Source: an uncultured Clostridia bacterium
GTDB taxonomy: Bacteria > Bacillota > Clostridia > Oscillospirales > CAG-272
DNA length: 64,000 nucleotides
Direction: 5' to 3'
Assembly (NCBI GenBank): GCA_944381115.1
Contig: CALWJV010000009.1
Coordinates: 28,716 to 92,715 of the forward strand
Shown: piece by piece, positions 16,067-23,277 of the stretch
Layout of the letters: the number at the start of each line of letters is the position of its first letter
How positions within the stretch are numbered: position 1 is the first letter of the stretch
Notes under the pieces: generated by a model
Seen by the model: the letters and a program-made list of their open reading frames with translations, nothing else
Told to the model about the DNA's origin: nothing
Database searches by the model: none
Position numbers and translations under genes: made by a program

Positions 16067-18097
16067 TTAAATAAAGTTTATTTCATACATATCAAATATA
16101 TGAAGCGCTCCCGCAGTAAAGGTTACCGTTCCTTTTTCTTGCGAAAAACTGATATCTGTTTCCTGAGGCAGACGTTTGACTGACATTACCTTTTTATCTG
16201 TCTTAACAGATATCTTAAACTCCGGAAATGTGGTTGCAACATCTGTATCTTCAAGACTTGCTGCACTTACCAGTATTTTGCTTTCATTTTTAAAACTTAC
16301 TATTTCTACTTTCGGAGATGCGTCTGTTTTAACCGTAATTTCACCGTTTGCGTAAGTTTTGACAAGATTTTCCATGATCAGACCGTAATCAATGACCGTT
16401 TCATTTTCAATGGGTGCGGCTGACCATATCACAATTCCTTTTCCGTAAGGCTTAATAATAATTGCCGGAATATCGGTAGGATTTCCGGGCGGGTTTGAAT
16501 GTATTGACACGCATTCTTTGGTTCCGGAAGGTATAAACGGTAAAACTATTTTTGCGGCAACATATTTTTCTTCTATATCTTTTACTATCGGTAATCTGCA
16601 GTTGAAAGGAAGGGGGTATTTTTTACCGTATCCAAGCAAAAGGTCTTTGTACCCTTCTTCCGCGCCGATATATGTTTTACTTTCTTCAGTATATCCTACA
16701 TAGGTTGCACCTACAAGTGTTTTGACCAGTTCTTTTTCATCTGTATTTGAAAAATAGAGCGTTCCGCCGTTTTCAACATATTTTATCAAAGCGTTCCGCA
16801 TTTCATCCGTAAGGTGGTGCGGGTTTGATAAAATTATAAATTTATATTCGTTTAGATCCGGCATGTTTTCCGATGCAATAACACCAACCGGCACATGCTG
16901 TCTAACCATATTTTTTACTGCATTTACTGTCCCTGTATAGTTTGTATGAGACTGACCCTGAAGGTTTCCGTACCTCGCATCATAATGATAGAAAACACCG
17001 ACATCCGCGATCATTTTACCTTCCGTAAGATATTTTTCATAAGGAATTTCTTCTTCAAAAACCTCACCTAAAAAAGTATAAAAATCGGAATTAAGTGTTC
17101 CCACCGGGTCGATTGCGTCTATCATGAGAGTTGCACCGTGATGAGCGCAGGTAAGCATAACGTAACTTGTAAGTAAATCTCTTGACTTTGTAACCGTGTG
17201 GGCAGTAAGATTAGGTGTACACCTTGAAAGCATGTATTCAAACGGCTGATTGTGTGTTGCTGAATAATAATACTTGCATGCAAATGACTGAGTTATTGCA
17301 TCTTTGTGTAGATCTCCTCCGATGTAATCACATGCATCATTTGTCTTTTCACTCAAACTGTTAACAGGAAGCGCTGCCTGAGCGTAGTTTTGTTCCACGG
17401 AAACACCAGGGAAAAATTTTTTTGTGACTTCTGTCACCCAAAGCGAAAACTCTCCCATCCAATCTTTAGATACCTTTATAAAATTATTGTATTTTTCATA
17501 ATCATAGTCAGGAGAATTTCTGCGCGGAATTTCTCCTCCAACCTCTTCTGCATACCGCTTTTGACAGTGAGAACAGTAGCATCTTGCTGGCCAGAACGGC
17601 ATATCGTAAAACATTCCGTCAACTGTATACTCCTCCGACATTTCCTTAATTTGCCCATAAACAAATTTTCTGTAATCAGGATTGTTCGGACAACAGATAC
17701 CGTAGCGTGAACCCTTTATTCTGTTGGTTTTTCCGTCCTCATGCACTATTTCCCATTCCGGGTATGTATCTGCAGCCCATGTATTAAAAATAAGGCTGTA
17801 ATAACCCACAACGGAAATCCCGTTTCCGCGGCAAAGATCAACAAGTTTTTTAACTTCATGCTCGCGTCCGACAAATGCATTATGCATTTTACCGGTCTTT
17901 GTGTTATAGTTGCAATAACCAAGGTGCGATTGAAAGTAAATCATTGCCGCACTTACTTTTGCTTTTTTAAGATTTTCAAAATAATTATCTGCCGAAAATT
18001 CTGATAGAAATCTGTTATCAAAATCTGCAATATGCATGTCACAAAGGTGTCTGCGGAAATTTTTGGTGTACCATTTCATATTTTTTCTCGCTTTCAT
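16067..18097 (-). CDS. Putative glycoside hydrolase, GHL6-like with trimerisation domain
   Basis: A 676-aa protein without signal peptide. The N-terminal TIM-barrel-like part (about residues 15-340) resembles hypothetical glycosyl hydrolase 6, with MHIADFDNRF, AAMIYFQSHLGYCNY and DGMFYDMPFW; the last is a likely substrate-site segment. Residues about 355-500 resemble the beta-galactosidase trimerisation fold (GH42 middle domain: VGVIASENMPDLNEYKFIIL, then YVENGGTLYFSN). The substrate is unknown, and alpha-L-fucosidase-like or beta-galactosidase-like activity would be a guess. It heads the ROK-SIS-GH78 run. An in-frame ATG at 18079 is a possible alternative start; neither site has a strong ribosome binding site. 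Confidence 0.75.
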   Translation of the reverse strand: MKARKNMKWYTKNFRRHLCDMHIADFDNRFLSEFSADNYFENLKKAKVSAAMIYFQSHLGYCNYNTKTGKMHNAFVGREHEVKKLVDLCRGNGISVVGYYSLIFNTWAADTYPEWEIVHEDGKTNRIKGSRYGICCPNNPDYRKFVYGQIKEMSEEYTVDGMFYDMPFWPARCYCSHCQKRYAEEVGGEIPRRNSPDYDYEKYNNFIKVSKDWMGEFSLWVTEVTKKFFPGVSVEQNYAQAALPVNSLSEKTNDACDYIGGDLHKDAITQSFACKYYYSATHNQPFEYMLSRCTPNLTAHTVTKSRDLLTSYVMLTCAHHGATLMIDAIDPVGTLNSDFYTFLGEVFEEEIPYEKYLTEGKMIADVGVFYHYDARYGNLQGQSHTNYTGTVNAVKNMVRQHVPVGVIASENMPDLNEYKFIILSNPHHLTDEMRNALIKYVENGGTLYFSNTDEKELVKTLVGATYVGYTEESKTYIGAEEGYKDLLLGYGKKYPLPFNCRLPIVKDIEEKYVAAKIVLPFIPSGTKECVSIHSNPPGNPTDIPAIIIKPYGKGIVIWSAAPIENETVIDYGLIMENLVKTYANGEITVKTDASPKVEIVSFKNESKILVSAASLEDTDVATTFPEFKISVKTDKKVMSVKRLPQETDISFSQEKGTVTFTAGALHIFDMYEINFI

Positions 18098-18188
18098 TAT
18101 ATTATATTTCTAACCTTAATGATTCCGGGTATTTTATATAAAAAGCAAAACTTATAACTTTAATTTCTTTAGAAAAAACTGCTTTCTT

Positions 18189-19409
18189 TTACTCAATTAT
18201 CTTCCGTGCTTCTGTATAATAACGTTTATCTTTTGCATGTCCCATCGAAAAAGTCTTTCTCGGAAGAACTCCTTCTTTCTCAACTGCAGGAAAAAGTTCT
18301 GCTTTTGTCAGACAGTCATATATAAAACCGCAACATTTTTCTTTTTCTGCAACTGCAATTACTTCATCCTGACCGTGAATATAGTCAACAGCGGCATTTT
18401 TATATTTTTTTACATAATCATCCAGAAAGGACTGAACTGTACCGACTGCAAGAACGTGCGGGGGATTTTCTATTTTTAATACTTTTCTGTCTTTACCTGT
18501 TACAAATATTATATTCTGTGTACCGTGTTCCGAAAAAGATGCCCCTCTTTTTTTAAGGTACTCAATAAATTCTGCATAAATATTTTCCGGATCTATGTTT
18601 TCCACTGTTCTGTATATAGGCTCAAACTCTATTGCAGATGAATGAAGATTGACAAGTTCGGTCAATGCATATCTGTTGACACGGTTAGGGTTTAACATAT
18701 AGCATGCCTTTGCTGTTGCAAGCGAGTGATTACCGTCGCCAACAGCAAGGGTTATCCCGCCTTTTTTTCTCAGCGCGTTTATTGCGGACATGATATTTTC
18801 GTTATATTCTTCCGGAACAAGGTATCCTTTTATGTGACCTCCGCCTAACATCAAAGTAAAGTCGTAAAGTTTTTTCATTTTCCCGTTTTCCGCAAGTTCA
18901 GCAAGAGGCTCTATAACTGTTCTTTCAGCGTCGTCTATAAGCATAAGTATATGCGGAAGTTCAAGAGCGGCGTCCTTTCTTATCCGGACACGCGGAGGGA
19001 TCCTTTCAAGCACAGTTTTTTCGGTTGCTCTTATTTCGGATACCGACCCTTCGTTATAATCGTATTCCTCAAGGTCGACCGCGCCGACAATTCCGCAACG
19101 AAGTCTGCCATCGCTCTGTGTCCTTTCAACATATATGAATGCGTTTTTATATTCTTCAAAAATTCCGCTTTCAAGGTATCTCGTCATTTCGCTGTTAATA
19201 CTTTTAACAACCATATCAGGATCAGTTTTTCCGAGATATACCTCCGGATATATAAGGTTTATTGCAGACGGAGCGCCTGCAGCCGTCTTTTTAACTTCTT
19301 CCCAATATTCGGTTCTTGACGTGAATTGGTCGCATGCTATAACGGACCATTTTTCATAACCTTCTTTCGGAAGCAATATATCAGACGGGGTGAACAAACA
19401 GTTATTCAT
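18189..19409 (-). CDS. DUF1015 family protein
   Basis: A 406-aa cytoplasmic protein of the DUF1015 family. It is recognised by WSVIACDQFTSRTEYW near the N-terminus, the ERIPPRVRIRKDAALELPHI segment in the middle and the hallmark GDGNHSLATAKA at about residues 225-236. The biochemical role of the family is not settled; its HSLATAK region resembles ParB/sulfiredoxin-fold kinases. GAGG lies before the ATG and a promoter at 19454-19482. It is divergent from the spoIIA operon, with 290 bp between the start codons, and 91 bp upstream of the glycan genes. Confidence 0.85.
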   Translation of the reverse strand: MNNCLFTPSDILLPKEGYEKWSVIACDQFTSRTEYWEEVKKTAAGAPSAINLIYPEVYLGKTDPDMVVKSINSEMTRYLESGIFEEYKNAFIYVERTQSDGRLRCGIVGAVDLEEYDYNEGSVSEIRATEKTVLERIPPRVRIRKDAALELPHILMLIDDAERTVIEPLAELAENGKMKKLYDFTLMLGGGHIKGYLVPEEYNENIMSAINALRKKGGITLAVGDGNHSLATAKACYMLNPNRVNRYALTELVNLHSSAIEFEPIYRTVENIDPENIYAEFIEYLKKRGASFSEHGTQNIIFVTGKDRKVLKIENPPHVLAVGTVQSFLDDYVKKYKNAAVDYIHGQDEVIAVAEKEKCCGFIYDCLTKAELFPAVEKEGVLPRKTFSMGHAKDKRYYTEARKIIE

Positions 19410-19453
19410 TTTTAACTACCTCTTTTTGTCTCTCATAATCGTTTATAATAAAA

Positions 19454-19482
19454 ATTATACATTATATTCTTTTAAAAAGCAA
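19454..19482 (-). promoter_or_regulatory. Promoter of the DUF1015 gene
   Basis: On the minus strand, TTGCTT (19477-19482), 17 bp and TATAAT (19454-19459), about 45 bp before the start codon. Confidence 0.5.
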
Positions 19483-19604
19483 TAGAAATAAAAAAAATAA
19501 TTATCTTTTTAATAAATAAATTTAAATTGCATTTTAAATATATTTTAAATATTTAATTTAGACTTGATTTCAATTAAAATATCAGTTTATTTTTAATTTT
19601 ATTT

Positions 19605-19654
19605 TTCGACACGACAAAGTGTGACAAATTTTTCTAAGTAATGTGTTATATAAT
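19605..19654 (+). promoter_or_regulatory. spoIIA promoter with Spo0A boxes and a 22-bp spacer
   Basis: TTCGACA (19605-19611) is a perfect reverse Spo0A box (TGTCGAA). CGACAAA (19612-19618) and TGACAAA (19622-19628) are near matches. The last overlaps a -35-like GTGACA (19621-19626), which is followed 22 bp later by TATAAT (19649-19654). A Spo0A box on a -35 element with a 21-22 bp spacer is the known layout of Bacillus spoIIG and spoIIE promoters (sigma-A, Spo0A-activated). Bacillus spoIIA itself uses sigma-H, whose motifs I do not see here. Confidence 0.65.
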
Positions 19655-19699
19655 AAAATGGCAGTTAACGGAAAAAATAAAAGGAAAAGGAAGAAAAGG

Positions 19700-20038
19700 A
19701 TGATGAATGTACTTACTGCAAAATACGATTTTTCCGACAAATTGCTTAAAGTAGTTTTAAGCGGAGAAATTGATCACCATTCGGCTCGTGCTTTACGGGA
19801 AGAAATTGACACCAAGATTAACAGTCTCATGCCTGAAATGCTCGTTCTCGATCTGAAAAACATTAGTTTTATGGACAGTTCGGGACTCGGTCTTATTTTA
19901 GGGAGATACACCAAGATGAAAGAGCACGGCGGTGCTTTAAAGGTTATTAACCCCGCAGCAGGTGCTGCACGTGTTTTAAAACTTGCCGCGGCAGATAAAG
20001 TAATACCGATAGAATGGACGGAGGAAAAAAATCAATGA
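19700..20038 (+). CDS. spoIIAA: Anti-sigma-F factor antagonist SpoIIAA
   Basis: A 112-aa STAS-domain protein. SpoIIAB phosphorylates it and SpoIIE dephosphorylates it; the unphosphorylated form frees sigma-F in the forespore. The phosphorylation site lies in NISFMDSSGLGLILGRY (about residues 55-71), as in Bacillus. The start is one of two adjacent ATGs (19700, 19703) after a purine-rich AAGGAAAAGGAAG; an upstream in-frame ATG at 19643 overlaps the promoter. Its stop codon overlaps the spoIIAB start (ATGA), indicating translational coupling and matched stoichiometry. Confidence 0.96.
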   Translation: MMNVLTAKYDFSDKLLKVVLSGEIDHHSARALREEIDTKINSLMPEMLVLDLKNISFMDSSGLGLILGRYTKMKEHGGALKVINPAAGAARVLKLAAADKVIPIEWTEEKNQ

Positions 20039-20472
20039 AAAAGAAAGTATTAAACGAAACGGATTTATCCTTTCCCGCGAAATCCGTAAACGAAAGTTTT
20101 GCAAGATATGCGGTATCCTCTTTTTGTGCCCAACTCGACCCTACTATCGAAGAATTAAGCGATATTCGCACCGCTGTTTCCGAGGCAGTGACCAATGCAA
20201 TAATACACGGTTACAAAGAAGACTGCAACGGTATTGTTTACATAAACGTAAAGGTATGCGAAGACAGGACACTGATAATAAAAGTCCGCGATAAAGGTTG
20301 CGGCATTGCTGACATTCAACTTGCAATGACACCTCTTTACAGCGGAGATCCTTCCGGCGAACGCGGCGGCATGGGTTTTTCTATTATGGAAACATTTACG
20401 GATGATCTAAGCGTTTGTTCAAGTATAGGAAAAGGCACTACGGTCACAATGATAAAACGTTTAAGTGATTAA
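20035..20472 (+). CDS. spoIIAB: Anti-sigma-F factor SpoIIAB
   Basis: A 145-aa GHKL-fold serine kinase and anti-sigma factor. It holds sigma-F inactive before septation and phosphorylates SpoIIAA. The N box is SEAVTNAIIHGY (about residues 46-57), G1 is RDKGCGI and G2 is ERGGMGFSIME. GGAGG lies within the end of spoIIAA, 8-9 nt before the ATG at 20035; the upstream ATG at 20014 precedes that site. The expected tight junction with sigF is absent: 219 bp follow, containing a hairpin and a promoter candidate. Confidence 0.96.
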   Translation: MKKKVLNETDLSFPAKSVNESFARYAVSSFCAQLDPTIEELSDIRTAVSEAVTNAIIHGYKEDCNGIVYINVKVCEDRTLIIKVRDKGCGIADIQLAMTPLYSGDPSGERGGMGFSIMETFTDDLSVCSSIGKGTTVTMIKRLSD

Positions 20473-20510
20473 AATATTTTTGATTTTATAAACACCATAA
20501 TCAAAATATT
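20473..20510 (+). other. Hairpin just after spoIIAB
   Basis: AATATTTTTGATT (20473-20485) pairs with AATCAAAATATT (20499-20510), starting at the stop codon. No T run follows, so it is a weak terminator at best. It may attenuate read-through into sigF or protect the mRNA end. Confidence 0.45.
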
Positions 20511-20628
20511 CAAGCACAAAAGTTTTTAAAGTTTATGCTTTTATCTTCATTGCAGATTTTTTATACCGATGCATATTTCAGTTTGATTACTTAAAAATAA
20601 AAAACGCATTCACCTAAAAATATTTTAC

Positions 20629-20657
20629 GCATAAAATATCTTAATAACGGTAAAATA
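20629..20657 (+). promoter_or_regulatory. Candidate sigma-F/sigma-G promoter for sigF
   Basis: GCATA (20629-20633), a 15-bp spacer and GGTAAAATA (20649-20657). This fits the sigma-F consensus GYWTA-15-GGnrAnAnT with one mismatch at the last position. It lies about 35 bp before the sigF start, inside the unusual spoIIAB-sigF gap. Confidence 0.45.
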
Positions 20658-20691
20658 TTACAGGAGGATGCCGTTTCTGGGAAAGGAAAAA

Positions 20692-21423
20692 ATGACAGGC
20701 AGCAAACAAAACGATAACACTGCGCTCTTACTCCGAATAAAAGACGGTGATAAAAACGCTCTTGAAACTCTAATAAGTCAGAATATGGGACTGGTCAAAA
20801 ATATTGCAAGACGTTTTATCGGAAGAGGAACTGATTATGAGGATCTGGTTCAGATAGGTATTATAGGTATGATCAAAGCGGCACGAAGTTTTGATTTCAC
20901 CTACGATACGGCATTCTCCACCTATGCGGTCCCGCTCATCACGGGAGAAATACGGCGTTTTCTCCGTGATGACGGGCCTGTTAAAATCAGCCGCACCGTA
21001 AAAAAACAGGGCGCACAGATCATGAAAGCAAGAGAAAGCTTTGTTGGGATTCACGGCAGAGAGCCGCATATTTCTGAACTTGAAGAATTGACCGGTATAC
21101 CGTCAAATGAAATCGTGTACTCTATGGAAGCGGTATCAGCAGTATATTCTTTAAGTGAACCGATCAGTACGGACCCGAATGCTCCGACTTTTGAAAGCAG
21201 TATTGCCGATGAAAACTGTACCTTCGATAAAATAACAGACAAAATTGCGCTTGCCGAAGCGATCCGGAAACTGCCCCCACTTTGGCGGGAAATAATAACC
21301 TTACGCTATTTTTCCGATCTTTCACAGTATGAAACCGGAAAGAGGCTCGGTCTTACCCAGGTTAAAATTTCCCGTGAAGAGCAAAAAATACTTCAAACTT
21401 TAAAAAAATCCCTGTGCTCATAA
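20692..21423 (+). CDS. sigF: RNA polymerase sigma-F factor
   Basis: A 243-aa forespore sigma factor of the SigF/SigG/SigB group. Region 2 contains NMGLVKNIARRF, DLVQIGIIGMIKAARSFD and FSTYAVPLITGEIRRFLRD. Region 3 starts at GPVKISRTVKKQ, and region 4 ends with LSQYETGKRLGLTQVKISREEQ. Position after spoIIAA-spoIIAB argues for sigma-F over sigma-G. The ATG at 20692 follows GGGAAAGGA; the in-frame ATG at 20668 touches another AGGAGG directly, leaving no spacing. A terminator overlaps its 3' end. Confidence 0.95.
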   Translation: MTGSKQNDNTALLLRIKDGDKNALETLISQNMGLVKNIARRFIGRGTDYEDLVQIGIIGMIKAARSFDFTYDTAFSTYAVPLITGEIRRFLRDDGPVKISRTVKKQGAQIMKARESFVGIHGREPHISELEELTGIPSNEIVYSMEAVSAVYSLSEPISTDPNAPTFESSIADENCTFDKITDKIALAEAIRKLPPLWREIITLRYFSDLSQYETGKRLGLTQVKISREEQKILQTLKKSLCS

Positions 21424-21438
21424 ACACAGGGATTTTTT
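21406..21438 (+). terminator. sigF terminator overlapping the coding end
   Basis: Stem AAATCCCTGTG/CACAGGGATTT (21406-21416 with 21425-21435) followed by a T run. The stop codon lies in the loop. Confidence 0.9.
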
Positions 21439-21523
21439 TCTTTTGCTTTGTACTGTTTCAAATACATTTTCGGTTTTGTCACATTATTTAAAACGCTTTG
21501 TATCCTAAACGAAATTTACTTTA

Positions 21524-21964
21524 TCAGTAATTTTTATTTGCCTTTTTATTCAAGTTATACTGTGACCTCGGATTGACAAATTCTCTCCAATCAAGATCTC
21601 CGCGTTCAAGCGCACGTACAAGAATCTCCGCAGTCGCTATATTTGTTGCAACGGGAACATTATGAATATCACAAAGGCGGAATAAATCCACGTCAGGACC
21701 GTACTCCGGTGTTATTGATATAGCATCCCTGAAAAACAGCAACATGTCTATTTCATCGACTGCAACTCTCGCTGCGATTTGCGCCGATCCTCCAGAAGGA
21801 CCGGAAAGAAGTTTTTCTATCTTAAGCCCAGTGGCATCCGAAATATATTTACCGGTAACACCGGTCGCACACAAATTGTGCTTACTGAGTATTCCGCAAT
21901 ACGCTATACAAAACTGCGCAGTAAGTTCTTTTTTTGCGTCGTCTGCAATAAGTGCGATTTCCAT
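21524..21964 (-). CDS. Methylglyoxal synthase-like protein with substituted catalytic residues
   Basis: A 146-aa protein clearly of the methylglyoxal synthase fold: MEIALIADDAKKEL, ATGVTG, RLCDIHNVPVATNIATAEIL. MgsA converts dihydroxyacetone phosphate to methylglyoxal. Compared with the E. coli and Bacillus enzymes as I know them, the GGDQQIGA motif reads GGSAQIAA, so the catalytic Asp71 is Ser60. The H-x-P-D-V motif reads Y-G-P-D-V, so His98 is Tyr88. Asp101 (here D91) and the phosphate-binding parts remain, and the H of IAHD is also Asp. It is therefore either a pseudo-enzyme that may bind a phosphate ligand or an enzyme with changed chemistry. The reading frame is intact with a good ribosome binding site (AAGGAAA), which argues against simple decay. 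Confidence 0.85.
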   Translation of the reverse strand: MEIALIADDAKKELTAQFCIAYCGILSKHNLCATGVTGKYISDATGLKIEKLLSGPSGGSAQIAARVAVDEIDMLLFFRDAISITPEYGPDVDLFRLCDIHNVPVATNIATAEILVRALERGDLDWREFVNPRSQYNLNKKANKNY

Positions 21965-22188
21965 ATTTACCGTTTCCTTTTCTTTTATTTACAATTATAT
22001 ATTACCACAACATCACCATATTTGTCAACATAAAAAACAAATATTATTTTTATTTTTATATTTATAAAATATTACCGTAAAAAATTTTCAAAAAAATTGT
22101 AAATAATGTATCTTACCTATTTAATTTATTTTTGTTTTGTGATATTATTATTGTATGTAACCAAATTATTTACGGGAGGTATTGTTAT

Positions 22189-23232
22189 ATGCGGCATTTT
22201 ATTAAACTATTATCACTTGTTTTGCTTTCTCTTGCCGTTTTTTCTTCCTGTGAAAAAGAAATATACCCATATAATCTTGATGATCACATAAAAGTATGCG
22301 ATATTCCTGTTGATTTTACTGTAAGTGAAGAAGAAATTTTTGAAATGGTCAGTGAACAAATAGAAGAGGTAAGAAAAAACAACTCTATTAATTCCTCGGT
22401 TGCAGACAGGCCGGCTGCTGAAGGTGATATTGTAAACGTAAGCCTGGTTTGCTATCCGACTGAAACCTACAAAAAAGAAAACAGTGTGCCGATTCAAAAA
22501 CTCAGTGACCCCGACTGTACAATGATACTCGGAAATAACAAATATCCCTCTGAAATAGAAAAACAGATCATGGGTATGAGAATTAATGATACTTCCGTTG
22601 CATATCTGACATATTCCGAAAATTTTTCACTCAAAGAATTTGCAAATACGTCGGTAGTTTTTGAAATAACGGTTAATTCAATAACCGAAGTCAAACTTCC
22701 GCTTTACAATGACATTTTTGTCCGTTCTGTTTCTAATTGCCAAACAGTTGAAGAATATGAAAACTTTCTGTTCGATAGAATAAAAGAAGATATTATATGG
22801 GATTACATGATGAAAAATTCCGAAGTCATACTCTATCCGAGCGACGAACTTAACAGATATTCTTCTGATTTTACAAATTATTACAGCGATCTTGCAACGG
22901 GAAAAAACATAACACTTGAAGAATATGTTTCAAAAAAATTTTTTATGGAACTTGCAGATTTTCACATTAAAACAGATAACTACGCTAAAGAAATGGTCAA
23001 AAGCGACCTTTTGCTATATTCACTTGTAGGAAAATATTCTTTGCAACTTACCGATGAAGAATACACGGCGGGTGCGGAATATTATGCAAATCTATACGGT
23101 ATCCGTTCAGTTTCATTGCTTGAAGGTAAATTCGGAAGCGAATTTGTCCGCAAATCAGTTCAGAAAGACAAAGTACTTTCATTTCTTTCAAAAAGCGTTT
23201 CCGTAACCCCGATTGCTGAAGACATTAACTAA
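22189..23232 (+). CDS. Trigger-factor-like lipoprotein (extracytoplasmic foldase candidate)
   Basis: A 347-aa protein starting at the ATG 8 nt after GGGAGG; an in-frame upstream ATG at 22132 lacks a site. It begins with a lipoprotein signal, MRHFIKLLSLVLLSLAVFSS then Cys21. The middle resembles the FKBP-like PPIase domain of trigger factor: AEGDIVNVSLVCY, then MILGNNKYPSEIEKQIMGM, ANTSVVFEITVNSITEVKLP and LYNDIFV. The C-terminal part is helical, like the trigger factor chaperone arms. The ribosome-binding tail domain is missing and replaced by the lipid anchor. It probably folds or holds secreted proteins outside the membrane. Proline isomerase activity is inferred only from fold resemblance. 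Confidence 0.8.
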   Translation: MRHFIKLLSLVLLSLAVFSSCEKEIYPYNLDDHIKVCDIPVDFTVSEEEIFEMVSEQIEEVRKNNSINSSVADRPAAEGDIVNVSLVCYPTETYKKENSVPIQKLSDPDCTMILGNNKYPSEIEKQIMGMRINDTSVAYLTYSENFSLKEFANTSVVFEITVNSITEVKLPLYNDIFVRSVSNCQTVEEYENFLFDRIKEDIIWDYMMKNSEVILYPSDELNRYSSDFTNYYSDLATGKNITLEEYVSKKFFMELADFHIKTDNYAKEMVKSDLLLYSLVGKYSLQLTDEEYTAGAEYYANLYGIRSVSLLEGKFGSEFVRKSVQKDKVLSFLSKSVSVTPIAEDIN

Positions 23233-23248
23233 TAACTGTTATTTTATT

Positions 23249-23277
23249 AGGGACTGCAAAAGCAGTCCCTTTATTTT
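23249..23277. terminator. Terminator between convergent genes
   Basis: Stem AGGGACTGC/GCAGTCCCT with loop AAAA, followed by TTTATTTT. It lies after the lipoprotein gene and at the stop codon of the convergent spoVAF-like gene. Confidence 0.85.

Noticed and set aside
12357..19409. Complete polysaccharide utilisation locus with transporter
   Set aside because: No SusC/D, ABC sugar transporter or PTS gene is present; only enzymes are seen.
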